Source of the DNA: Zygaena filipendulae
Lineage: Eukaryota > Arthropoda > Insecta > Lepidoptera > Zygaenidae
Assembly: GCA_907165275.2 (NCBI GenBank)
Contig: OU015658.1
Span: 3,174,501 to 3,238,500 of the forward strand
Length of the DNA: 64,000 bases
Reading direction: 5' to 3'
Positions 36,296 to 48,478 of this stretch are shown one piece after another; the stretch's first letter is position 1; each line of letters opens with the position of its first letter. Position numbers and translations under genes: made by a program. The notes below the pieces were generated by a model, which worked only from the letters and a program-made list of their open reading frames with translations, was not told where the DNA came from and ran no database searches.

Positions 36296-37360
36296 AAAAA
36301 TATGTTTAGTTGTATATACGTATGCTGTAAATCTTTGTGTTGTGTCAAATAAAGTTTATCAATTCAATTCAATAGTTTAAACATAAAACACTTAATAGGT
36401 ACATCCCTACTCTAACACGAAGCACTTGATACGGAATTTTGGGCAAATTCACTGTCGTGGATACAAGGTAGGTACCACCCACATTACGTATTTCCCAACA
36501 CACGCAATTATTTTGGCATGAATTAATTATGGTAGGTATACACAGTTAAACCGGACGTGGTACTATTATGGTGTATGTATACATAGTATGTATGCTAGGT
36601 ACTGTTTGTTTGACCGCAACTGCGTTTGTGACTCAAACGAGGCATTAATTTTAACGTCAACGACGGCGTCAGATTTCATATGCAAATTCTTTCCGGCCAT
36701 TAAATCGCGAGGGAGCACACCGAAATGTAATATGATGCAATAAAAACGATTTACTGCAATTTTTTTCCACCCCTTTTCGAGAGTTTTCAAGTGCTTACTT
36801 TAGCTGTACCTATAACGTTGGTTTCCGCGACGTTGCTGGTGGGTAATGTGAAAACTTTAAAGGAATTTAATATAAGAAAAAGTAATATTTTAATAGTAAG
36901 TAAGAATTTAATTGGAAGTAGATTTGAATGGTATCTATAATCTATAATAATATAAAGCGGAGGAATATGTTTGTTTGTTTGGTTGAACGCGCTAATTGCT
37001 AACGAACTATACTGGTTCGAATTGAAAAAATCTTTTTGTTTTGGATAGTTAATTATAACTATTGAGGTTGATTCTTGTGGTAAAAAGTATATATACTATA
37101 TAGGTAATGTACCCAATAAACTCAGAAATTGTGCTCGAAATCGACACTAATGTAGGTACATATTTACATAAGTGTCGATTTTGAGCGTAAATTTATAATT
37201 ATAATTCTTGCATTCTTGCTTCTTTTGTATACACTCTGTCATGTATACAAAACTTCATGATGATGATGAGAAGTTAAAGCGTAACAAACAGACAAACACA
37301 CTCTAAAACTTAACGAGTTCAGTAAATTTAATTTAATTTGTAACGTTTGTTAAAGAAATC
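36296..37360. other. Intergenic DNA with decayed repeat fragments
   Basis: At about 36345-36375 'aaataaagtttatc' is followed by 'aattcaattcaat', another retroposon end running into a pentanucleotide. At about 36940-37080 'gaatatgtttgtttgtttgg' and 'gaacgcgctaatt' mark a common lepidopteran repeat. No gene seen. Confidence 0.4.
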
Positions 37361-37574
37361 ATTCTACTAATATTATAAACGCGAAAGTCTGTAAGTATGT
37401 ATGTATGGATGGATGGATGGATGGATGTTTGTTGCTCTTTCACGCAAAAACTACTGGATAGATTTAAATGAAACTTTACAATAATATAGCTTATACATCA
37501 GATAAACACATAGGGTACTTTTTATCCCGGAATTCCCGCGGGAACTCGGGTGAAACCGCGGGGCACAACTAGTT
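37361..37574 (-). repeat. ccgcgg-type repeat with (GGAT)n microsatellite
   Basis: Minus-strand copy that starts 'tactaatattataaacgcga'. It has a (GGAT)n run at about 37406-37425, then 'ctctttcacgcaaaaact', 'cggaattcccgcgggaact' and a terminal 'gtgaaaccgcggggcaca'. It is the closest relative here of the copy at 28008. Confidence 0.7.
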
Positions 37575-40500
37575 AGCTATTGAAAAAATATTAATTTTCA
37601 TCACTCAATTTTCCTAAAATTGCATTCGCTTCAACGACGAGAATATCACTCGCTGCAATTGCTTTTCGTTCTAGGTATAATATAAATGCTTATAAAATAT
37701 CCAACAAACTTCGCGTTCACTTGAAAATAACGATGCAAAATGGAATTTTATGCAGACTCCTTGCTTTGTGCAGAACGGATCTTCCAGAGTGCCGAGACAC
37801 GGGCGAGGTGAGGTAGGAAATATGAAATATTGACTGCAGAACGCGCCCCGGTCTTCTAAAGGTGTATTCACACACATCTATCTAACTGATCAGTGGTAGC
37901 GATTCTGTCAGTCATTCTTCGAACTCTTGGAAAGTCCAAAATGTAAGTTGGGAAAGTCTCTATAACCTAAAACTCTCGGAAACTCTAAAACCTAGCTCCT
38001 TTGTAAATTTTCAAGTTTAGAATCTGGCTGCCAAAGCCCAAATGATATCATCAGAATACAGCCAGCATCGAACTTCTGCAAGACAAAAATTTGGCTAATT
38101 GCCCTAACAAAACAAGCGAAACCATCTGTAGGGACAAAACATGAGGTAAGGTATCTAGGTACTAACTATAAAATAAAATAAAAAAACAATCGGAACAATT
38201 TGAAAATATTTAGGTATGCGTCGTTGATTATGCATCTTGAGTTTTTATTATTAAATTGGCCCAGACAAAAAAATCTAGTTTCATATCGTGTCGCAATTAT
38301 TATGGTTTAGTGCTATACTGCAGTATCTTTTTCCCAGCGCTCTTGGCGGGCACCGAAGAAATCAGGAGACCTAAGGGGTAAGCTCGAGACATCAAAAGTA
38401 TATTTTAATGCACACATGCATACCGCGAAACTTTACTATCCAAAACAGCGATGTAATACGTACACAACAAAATTCAGTTTTAATAAAAAAAATATTATCA
38501 ACATAAAAATAAATGACAGTACGCTTAAGGTTCCCGCCTAAAAGACGAACATTTTATAGTCTACTTTATAGATCTTCAAGTTTAGTGCTTACGAGGCTGC
38601 ATAAGACGTCCCCGCAGATGTGTGAGGACGGGAGACACAGATGAATGAACCTAGCTCAGACGAAGCTGTATAGCGCTGCGCAAACTTTTTATTAATACAT
38701 AAGTGTGGTGATAAATAAAATAATATTTTCGATCAGCACATTATGCAATGTAGCGACGCGTCAGAAAAAGATTTTAAAAGAGAGCTGTTTGCATAGGGTC
38801 CACAAAAATAACCCGCGGCGAAATGTGAAATTTTGTCTGAATTTTGCCTGTATCTACAATATTAAAGAAAAAAGAAACGTTCAAGAACTAATACAAAATA
38901 GTCAAAAAGTACTTAGGGAACCCGTACCTACATTTGTAACGGCGCCACTAACTAAATAATAACTAAGTACCTTCTACCTAGGTACCTTAATATAGTGTAC
39001 CTAATAGTGACACAACTATAATTAAACTTTTCTTCGGTGTCCAAAGATGTTTCACAATATTATTTCTCACTCTGTGGTTTCACTCCAATAAACAGATTCT
39101 TACAGACTTTATTTCCACTTGAAAAGACAAAGAGAATATAATCTCAAGACGATACCTATAGGCTATTATATTATCTGTGCTATAGTATTATATTATCTGT
39201 GCTATAGGTACTAGTATAGTATTATATTATCTGTGCTATAGGTATATACAAGATGTATGGGTAAGTTAAGTTTACCAAAATATTATTTTTATTCAATTAG
39301 GTATGGAGTCTATTATTAATTACATGTATAATGTATATAATCATCAAAGATAATGTTGTTTAGAGAAATAAGACAGAACGACTGTTGAGAGGTGCAGACT
39401 GGACCCCTCCCCTGACGAAATCTTAGGTCAACAGGCGACTTCCACTCACCAGTAATCTGCCAAAAAATGTAATAAAATGTTGAAGGGTCGTCAGTCAACA
39501 TTAGCGCAAGCCGCAACCTCACTCCGCTATAGAGCTATCAAGTGTCGCCGGCAGGATGTTACCCGGCAGGCGCCGACGACGTTAAAATGTAGTGATTACA
39601 TTCACTCTGGAAGTCTAGCAAGGCGGGCGGCGGAAAGGCGCGCGACACGAGCGACCTCTTGTAAATCAGATTACGTCTATTGTCTATCATAAAGTATTGA
39701 TTATTACACCTACCAAGGATAGAGAAGTGCTTAAGGATATTGCGATGACAGTTTTGGTTAGACTTTGTTCCACGAATTTCGCAGCTAACTTTCCTTTATT
39801 AGCCAAAGTCCCGTGACGAGAATGGTACTGATAGCATTTATGAGCCTCTGATAAATATAAGTACCTTGTAAGCTGCCTACATAATGTATTTAATTTGTAT
39901 CGCAAATATGTTTATCTCGGAAATATCAACATTTTTTATATCAGCGAAACAAAGAGTTCCCGAGGTAATTGCGAAATTCACGTTGGTGAAACTTAGACTT
40001 AAATCCCCGCTGATAAAGATCTATTTTCTATTTTCTTTATTTGGATTACCAACGATCATACAATAACAAAAAATATTAAACTCTAAGACGGTTAATTGTA
40101 CAATCTTTTACAGGTAAACACAGCATGCTCATAGTAGGTATATATAGTTTTTATTCGAAGGATTAATTTTGAACTTAATATTAGGACTAAAAATTTTAAT
40201 ACTTAATTTGAAATTTAGAATAATCAGAACAAACTAGAACCCAGTCTTGAAGAGACGTTAATTGTTAAATTTTTGATTAAGAAACTTGCGTAATTGAAAA
40301 AACTACATACAGAAAATATCAACCTCATCACAGCTGCAATCATTCTCATGCATCTGCCCTTAAATAAATGACAAAGCTTACTCTAAATATTCTAAATGAC
40401 GTTAAGATAAAACCATAGGTCACAGACCACGGTCATACTGCGTGTATAACATAGGTACCTACTTACCTATACACATTTTTTTTTACGTATACACAGTGGA

Positions 40501-41668
40501 GAAACGCATTTAAAAAAAAAAACACGTAGATTGTAGGTAATTACGTACAACCTAATACAATTATTTCTTAAAGCAATCTTTTCAAAGACAGCCTGATGGA
40601 GTAGAGCGATATAAGAAGAAAACTAGGATGTACGACATTTTATTCGTTTAACAACGTCGCTAACCTATCGAAGAAGTATACGTCTACAAAGCAGCTAAGT
40701 ACTTTGAATATGTAGGTATATTCCTCTGTCGATAGTGAGTCGAAGCACCCGCGACTGAAAGCGAGCTTACCGGCCTGCAAGCAGAACTGGGTCACACTTT
40801 TCATTTGCACCGGAAAATCCTACACATTAAAGTTTTATTTCTGTACCCAGAGGTTAAATAAAAAATGAATAATATTCAATGAGATGTCAGAAGTAGCGGC
40901 TAAGTCATAAAGATAGTGGCTCATTAGGTGTTAAAATGGTATGCATTTATGAGGAAAGTTTAGTACCGGTACCTTACATAATACCTACCTCTGCTTTGGA
41001 AATTTTTGCATAACGCTAGTTGTAAAAACAATCGACATGACGTTTACAAACTCCCTAGAAAGACAATCAGCTATACCTACATATAGACAGAAATGCATTT
41101 TATAGAATTGCAGTAACCAAAAATAGTATTTACCTAGATGTATACTCTATTTCATAAATTCCCCGCCTTGATTTCTATTCAAATTAAATCTTATTGTTAA
41201 ATGATAATTATGATTTTTTATAGCAAAGCCGCTAGTATATCCTGAAGTACTTAATATGTATTGAGGACAAGAAGTGGGCAATTAGTGATGATTATTTTCT
41301 GTACCTACTATCTAGACGTGGACGGCAGAATTCGTTATTTCTTAGAACACCAATCACCATCTATTTTAACAAAGCGGAGGCCGATTGTCAGATTACTCTA
41401 TTACCAAAATACTAGTTGTAGGTATTTGTTGGATCAGTTGGCGACGATCTTCTTGCTATTAAGAAAGGTATAAGTGTTAATATAAAATTGGGATACCCTT
41501 GGACAATGTATTTGGCAAAAAGCATATTGATTAATCGACAGTTGGTAGGTACCTATTGAGCTCAACGATTAGAGCACTTGGTGTGATGAGTTGTTTGGTG
41601 GGATTCATTAACCGCCCCGAGGGCGGGTGCGCCGCGACGCGCTCAGTCGAAATTCAGATAAATATCCG
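37575..41668. other. AT-rich intergenic DNA, small tandem at 39155-39245
   Basis: Three near-identical copies of 'tattatattatctgtgctat' lie at 39155-39245, and a related single copy lies near 20707. GC-richer DNA at about 39530-39665 is open in one frame but unlike any known protein. No gene is claimed. Confidence 0.4.
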
Positions 41669-41968
41669 TTGATAACTTTTGAAAATCAAAATTTTAATTA
41701 GTCCGTCTTTTAGAAAATTGAAAATTTTATTTTTCAAATAAATGAAAATACACAGAGATAAAGCGCATTAAAGTTTAGGGTGGGGGCTCGTGACGTCACT
41801 TACCGCATCAAGCCGCCATACAAACTGCACTAATTAGTGACGTCATGTGAAATTTCATCTCGATGTATCGCTGTTATTTTTTGATTACGTAAAAAAAGAA
41901 AAAATACGTGTCCAATATCTTTTATTAATCTACAAGACGGACTAAAAAAAAATTTGTCAAATTGCCTA
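41669..41968 (+). mobile_element. MITE family copy 4
   Basis: The left end is 'gttgataacttttgaaaatc' with 'attagtccgtc'; the right end is 'ctacaagacggactaaaa ... gtcaaattgcct'. The central 'gtgacgtcacttaccgc' and 'gtgacgtcatgtgaaattt' pair is retained. It appears complete at about 300 bp. Confidence 0.65.
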
Positions 41969-42269
41969 TTGCATCACAACTAAAAAAAGAAGTTATAAGT
42001 AACTACGAAAGTAGATTAGGATTGTTTATTTGTTTTTTTTTTCATTTACTGTTTTGTTCTATATTTTACGCTATAGAAACGTCACTACATTAATATTTAT
42101 TTAGTCCAAATGTACCTAAATGCGTTATTACCTACGCTTGGAAAAAATATTACAATTTTTCGCAACACTTTATTTCAATCGACGACATTCCACGTGTACC
42201 TTTGAGTGAGTTTAGACATATCTACATTGATATATTCATATCTATCAAATTGTCACTCCAATTCATACT

Positions 42270-42440
42270 TACTAATATTAAGTAACTGTCTGTTACTGTT
42301 ACTTTTTTTCGCCTTAATTACTCAACCGAGCTGTGCATACCTACAGGGGTACAGAAAAGGACAAAGGGTATTTTGACCCCAAAATTTCCGAGGGAACTCC
42401 TAAATTGATTCGGAAGAAACCGCGAGGAACAGCTATAGTA
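42270..42440 (-). repeat. ccgcgg-type repeat, diverged
   Basis: Minus-strand copy identifiable by 'tactaatattaagtaac', 'caggggtacagaaaagga', 'tttccgagggaactcc' and the terminal 'gaaaccgcgaggaacagct'. Confidence 0.5.
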
Positions 42441-44229
42441 TTCCATGAAAAATTATGACTACGTGATAAAGATATGTATATACCTATATTACTCGTAGAT
42501 TTGAAAGAAGCTAATGCATCGGAAGCATGTTTCCTGGCGTTGATCGATTCGACAGACGGATTAGATTATGACGAGCATACGAGTCGTGCCGGCGCGACTC
42601 CAAATTAAATTTCCAAACTAATTTTCACGCTTCGATGGTTTTCCAAAGACTTCCATACAGGCGCGTGCCCAACCTTTAATTGGGGGAGGGGGGATCGCCA
42701 AGTAAATTACCATGCAGGGTTTGGAAAATAAAAAAGCTATTAATAGATACATTATCTTTTGTATTCTTTCATGAAACTTTTTACAAACTAAACTACAGTA
42801 CTGAGCTTTCCAAATCAAATAATGAAATCTAGTTTGTGATTTGATTTGGAAAATCTGATAATATAATATTAGGTACTACTTTGGCGCCTCCGCTTACTAG
42901 CGCGCTTGAATTAAAAGGGTTCTTTTACTTTTCTTTCCAGTTTCTTTGTTCAGAGTGCTTAACTCGGGCCGTCTTTGGGGGGTCATGACTCCCATGACCC
43001 TCCCCCCCTGCGCTTTTATTTGTTCCGAATCATCTTTTTTATTTGTAAAAGATCCGGCTCGCAGGACCACGAAACGCGAGTACCTATATAGATACATATG
43101 TATAAACCTATATTATAAACCTACCGAGTTGTTAATAAAATTCTGCGTAAAATAAAAGCTTTTTTATTGGTGTTGTAATTTTCGGGTCATCAATTCATTA
43201 AAAATTTATCATTCAAACACCATTAAGTTTACCGGAAAGGTCAAACCCAACTTTCGTTGCCGCTTCGCCGCCCGGAAATCATATCTGGGACGATAGGCTT
43301 ATTCAAATAAAACAAAGGGCCGCACGCCGCTTTATTATAATATTCGGTGTTTTTATGCTCCCTTCATACACTTCCTTCGGGAAAGGGGCCATTCTCAGGT
43401 ATGAAATTTTTGTGAAAACAGTGATTTCGAGGAGCGTTTACCTACTTTTGGAAGGTAGGTACAAAGTAAATTGAATTATGTAACGAGAACATAAAACTGC
43501 TTTTTTTGGAGATTTGTTAATGAAAGACAGATTTCTTTAAAAATAGATTTACAAGAAGAAGGATTTAGTAACAATGGTATTTTCCATTTAGTCATAATCG
43601 TAAAACTTTAATTTTTATTTTGAAGCTCAAGCTAGTCGCTAGTTTCACAAAAATCTTTCGAATTAAAATTAAAAAAAAAAATAACTAAAGTTATAGTTGA
43701 ACGCCAATTATCATTAATTCAATCAACGTCTCTGAGTGCGGCAGTTTTGTTTTTAAAATCTTTACTTAAAATTAAGTAATCATTTAAAACGACTCTGAGT
43801 GCGGCCGTTAGTAGTTGGTTAGTGCTGTTTATCACTAACCTTCTGCATAGAGTGTGAAAAAGTAATCAGTGTTATTTTCTTTCTCGGTTATTCATTCTAG
43901 TCGCGTGCTATCAGGCTATACGTCGAATATCATGAAGCGGATTTATGAACCAATAGTGCTTAAGTACATCATAATTATTAGGATGTTTCGTTCGCTACAA
44001 CCGAATTTTTTCTGTTTCATTGGCGATATTTCAAGCGATATTGCTTTCGTTTATTTACCTACTTTCGTACTGTAAGATAGACAGACCAATGTTTTCTTTT
44101 TATTCGACGGATATAATAACTGTTATTAATGAAACCCAATTTTCACAATTATTAGTATATGATCAATATGATATTCTTCTAGTAAATATATTATTAACCT
44201 AATAGAAACAAACTATATATATGAATACA
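42441..44229. other. Intergenic DNA, 'tctgagtgcggc' motifs
   Basis: No gene recognised. The string 'ctctgagtgcggc' occurs at about 43731 and 43793 and again at about 46859, each after an AT-rich 'aatcaac' or 'aaacgac' context. It marks a small interspersed repeat. Confidence 0.4.
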
Positions 44230-44565
44230 TAAACGAGAATTTGTCCGTTTGTGTTAGCTTTGATTTTGCATACACGTTGTCAGGAGTACCTACAGAGAAG
44301 GACAGAAGGTACTATTTATCCCAATTAAAATGAAAATCCCAATCCCAATTGAAATTATCACCGTTGAGACTGCGGGGATCGGCTAGTCCAGAGTCCTTAC
44401 TAAATGCGAAAGCGAGTTTTTTTGTTTGTTACGCTTTCACGCCTCAACGGCTCAACCGATCATCACTAATTATGCACATCTACGTATATGATAGCTTTTA
44501 CCGCGGAATTCCCGAGGTGATCCCGACGAGGGCGAAACCTCTGACAACTAGCGCAAAATAACGTC
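44230..44565 (-). repeat. Two adjacent ccgcgg-type repeat copies
   Basis: Two minus-strand copies follow each other. The first (about 44230-44395) shows 'acacgttgtcagga' and 'gagaaggacagaaggta'. The second (about 44395-44565) shows 'tacgctttcacgcctcaac', 'ccgcggaattcccgaggtga' and 'ctgacaactag'. Both are diverged and shortened. Confidence 0.45.
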
Positions 44566-45214
44566 GACTTTATTGACAACTCTCTAACAACGTAACGCAG
44601 CTCCCGTAACGTTTCAGTGCGTATTTTATTGGTATTTTTAGAACATGCACTTAGTGATTCTAGATCTTATTAGACCTGTGAAAGTTTTTCCTTGTTTCCA
44701 CACGGACACTCAGGACACATTAGTCATTCATTCTAACACGAGATACCTACCTTCGATACAGACATTGATTAGCTGCAGAGCACTGCGCCGCCGCTTGGTC
44801 GGGACGAGAAAACTTGTTTGTAGCGTGTAGAAGTCTGCGGCGATTGCTCCGAAAAGTTAACGCTAGCTGGCGAGTTGCCAAGAGGCAGTGTGTGCGGATT
44901 TTCACGGGTTCTTTCATATCGAACGGAGGCCGTCGACGGAGCCTTTTGTGCGTAAACAAAGATATAGGTATTGTATTTACGCGTATTTCACAAGACAATG
45001 CCCGTGACAATGTTTACGCGCCACTGGAGATTCGATTAGCAGTCTTTGTTGTTAACCTCTGGTGTTAATGTTTTTCATCTATACCTACATAAAAATAAAA
45101 CTGAAGTGTCTGTAATTTGAAACTACTTATAAAAAAAAAATCTTAAATTTTCGTCTATTTGTTTGGTCCAGCTAAAATCTAAATTCCTATCTATTTTAAG
45201 GAGAAGAAGAATTA
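44566..45214. other. Less AT-rich DNA open in several frames, function unknown
   Basis: At 44747-45068 frames of 60-87 residues are open on both strands. None matches a known family, and the sequence is Arg/Leu-rich in each. It could be a non-coding exon or promoter-proximal DNA, but I see no signal that decides it. Confidence 0.3.
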
Positions 45215-45400
45215 AAGATGTTTGGAGCTCCTGCAGGAATTCCGAAACTCGCGCGGGTGAATCTCCGAAACGGTTGGACCGATTTTGACGGGACTTTCAC
45301 TGCTAATTAGCAGAATGATATAAGGAGAAAATAAGTCTACTTTGTTGTTCCTGCGGGAATTCCGAAACTCACGCGGGTGAAACCGCCGGGCACAGGTTAC
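45215..45400 (-). repeat. ccgcgg-type repeat fragments, tandem
   Basis: The string 'cctg(c/g)(a/g)ggaattccgaaactc' occurs twice (about 45231 and 45351). Each is followed by 'gcgggtga', and the second ends in 'aaaccgccgggcacag'. This is a duplicated head of the family. Confidence 0.5.
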
Positions 45401-48112
45401 TACCTACTACATACTAACAAGGAAAATACATTTTTCATTACGAAATAAAAACTTTTATTATTATCATCAGTTCAAATATCGTATTTACACATTCTTTTTA
45501 AACAAAGTAAAAGCACTATTTTCATTTAAAATAAACAAATATAATCAGTGGATAGATAGATAATTATAATAATAATCATTGATTAAAAACCATAACAATC
45601 GGCACTAAAGTTTAGTGTTGATTGAAAAATAATAATAAAATAGCTATTACACTAAAATACATTTAGACATAATAAAATTGAAACGTATTCACCGTCGTGA
45701 ATATGGGAAACTCATACAAAATGTTGATGGCAACTCATAGGACTGTCATTATTTATTTATTTAACTATTAATTATTATGAAACAATATCATATCATCTAA
45801 TTACAGTGATAATATTTATTTATCTATTTACACTAAACGTTTTTCTATAACACTATATATGCAATGCCGCCGCAGCTGCATCGGTTAGTCATCAGTCCTG
45901 TTCATTGTACAAATGCAAATTGTGTATAGACAATTGAATTCAGCCTAAACATTCATTCATACATTTAAATGCTTCGTGCGATCTCTCATATCTTTTTACA
46001 TGATATAATTATATAAATACAGTTAACATACATTTCAAAAGGCCACTTAGATGATTCTGTACCTTTTCACACAAGATTCATGTGTTAACTAATTAAAATA
46101 AAGAAACAAATAGAAATTTACTAAGAAATCGAAATATTAATAGCTCCAAAGGAATCACTAAGTGGCTTCCTGAGACCTCCAGCAAGCTTAGTACACACTT
46201 GGAAGTGGCACGAGCCGTAGTAGTTCACATTAAAATCGATAAAGTCAGTGATGTACGAGTATGATGAAGACCCAACCCGCAATTCACCTTTCTTTTACAC
46301 GTAGACATGAATTTGTCTACAACCACAAAACCTCACGACTATATTCACCAGATTCTAGGACTTATCCCTATATTAGTAGCAGATTACGTCGTGTCAAGGT
46401 TGTATACCTGCTTATTGTATAAAACATTATTGTTCAAACATGTTGCTATTACTAGTCCAAACAAGTTTGTAAACATGTTCAAATCTGAAACTGTTTAAAG
46501 CGGATCAACCCGAAATTAATTTCGATAAAAGGTTTGAAGAAACAACAGGCAATAAAAGTATCATGTAACTATCGAGAGATCTTGCACAAAAAAAAAATAC
46601 AATTCTGAAAACTATAAAATTTTAAGCGACATATAATAATCTAGAAATATAATAATTTTTTTATAAAAATAGTAGGCAATCGCCCCTTTATAAAATTAAA
46701 AACGAAGTTCAAGGGGATTGGTTTCCACAAGTTCGTATGGGGATTAGATTGAACCACCTAGGTTTTATTCGGTAATTATACAATATACATATAAAGTATT
46801 GTGGACAATTTTTTTAACGCAATTAGGACGCAATACTTAATGAATATTCAATCAACGACTCTGAGTGCGGCCGTTTGGTATTTTGGTGTTTCCAATATCG
46901 AATAGTGTAGGTACGTATCGATAGAGATGGAGGGATAACAAATGAATTTGTGACTCTAATGCTTTGACCTTAAAATTGATTTTTGAATATTGAATATTTT
47001 CTCATTTATCCCTTTCCTTTCCTTTATTCATTTATAAACTCGGCACAATACAAAGGTTTAGAATAGATAGAAGTTAGAACGGTTGCTAGGGTTTTTGTTT
47101 TGAGTATTTTTTTTTTATATTCTCTATTTGTTTATCATCGTCAACTTCTAATTAGTGACTTATCTCAGCTGAAAGCTACCACTAAACTGTTCTAAGCTTG
47201 CTAGAGTAAGAATATTGGACCGCGCACTGACAACATAACCACACCTATTTTGTTACGACCTTTATACTATGAGCCTATAGGTGTAATTTCAATAATTTAT
47301 GTTTGTCACCTATTAGAGTAATTGGCAGTGCCTCAGAAGTAACTTTACTATAGGGGAAACGTGGTCGTACATATTTCGTGATGTTTTCACTTTTTCAGGC
47401 GCGAATACAATTTTTTACTAATTAAAATTACAGCCTTTTTCATTTATACACCACAATTTCTTTTTTAACCTAAAACATTAAGGACAAGGCGTATTAGTCA
47501 TTCTGTGATACGCCGTAATCATGAATCGAATGTTTCATACATTTTGATGGATTTTATTTTTTATACTCACTTTTCTAAGAACAAGCATTTTGTTAACTCA
47601 TTCATTTTCAAGACTTCAAAGTGTCAGCTAAACTGTTTTGATAAGTTTTATGTTTAAAATAATTATAATATTATACATTCATGTGAACTCGACACACTAA
47701 GCACAAGTTCCTCATAAACCTAACAAAAAATTACATTAGTAGGTACGTATCTAAATACATATTGACATTTTATCTACGTTTTATCTACAGCTATCCGACG
47801 TGAATTACGAATTTATTGCTATAATAATTATTTATTACTATCAGGATATTTTATTACTATTTTCAACTATAAAAAGAAGTTCGATCAAATTCAAGAGTCA
47901 AGCTTATTGTTTAATAGTTTTTGTTTTCTTCTTACACAAAGTATTGAGTATGGAATGGCTAAATGCAATTAGAAATCGGGAAAAAACTTTCAAGTTTAAT
48001 TATCTATTGGCACAAATTGGTGTCTTCGTTTCGATACATCCTAATCAAGAGATAATAGCACAGCATAAAGAGAAGAACTAGTTGGTCGATGCCTTTGACC
48101 ATTTTTAGGGTT
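45401..48112. other. AT-rich intergenic DNA, possible 3'-UTR-like segment
   Basis: Near 45446-45456 AATAAA signals occur on both strands. A minus-strand frame without stops (about 46132-46298) lies upstream, but its acceptor context is poor. No other gene-like feature was seen. Confidence 0.35.
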
Positions 48113-48478
48113 AGGGTTGCCACAACAGGGTTGTTTTTTGGAAAAAAATATAGTATTTTTCCGAAAAAAAAAATACAAAAATATAGTACTTTTGGAAATA
48201 AATTATGTTATTTATTTTTAATTATTAGGTATGTATCGGGCAGTATTCGTCTATAAATTATTGCCAGTTTGACGTTTTGTTGTCGCGTATGCGTTTCGTT
48301 CTGAAATTACCCGTGCTGCGCTAGGGTGCGTCACAGTTAATATAAAAAGCGTGACAGTTGAATTAGGGATAAAAATATAGTATTTTTCGCACTATATTAT
48401 TTTTTCTATAATATATAGTACCTACAATTGGTTGAAATATAGTACGATACTATATAATATAGTACGGGTGGCAACCCT
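48113..48478. mobile_element. MITE-like element with 11-bp perfect TIRs (agggttgccac)
   Basis: 'agggttgccac' at 48113-48123 is matched by 'gtggcaaccct' at 48468-48478. The interior repeats 'aaaatatagta' motifs in both orientations. TIRs starting AGGGTTGCCA are typical of non-autonomous hAT-like elements. No exact target duplication was confirmed. Confidence 0.55.

Noticed and set aside
44747..45068. Overlapping frames on both strands as a gene
   Set aside because: No frame shows a domain or conserved motif, and openness on both strands reflects local base composition.
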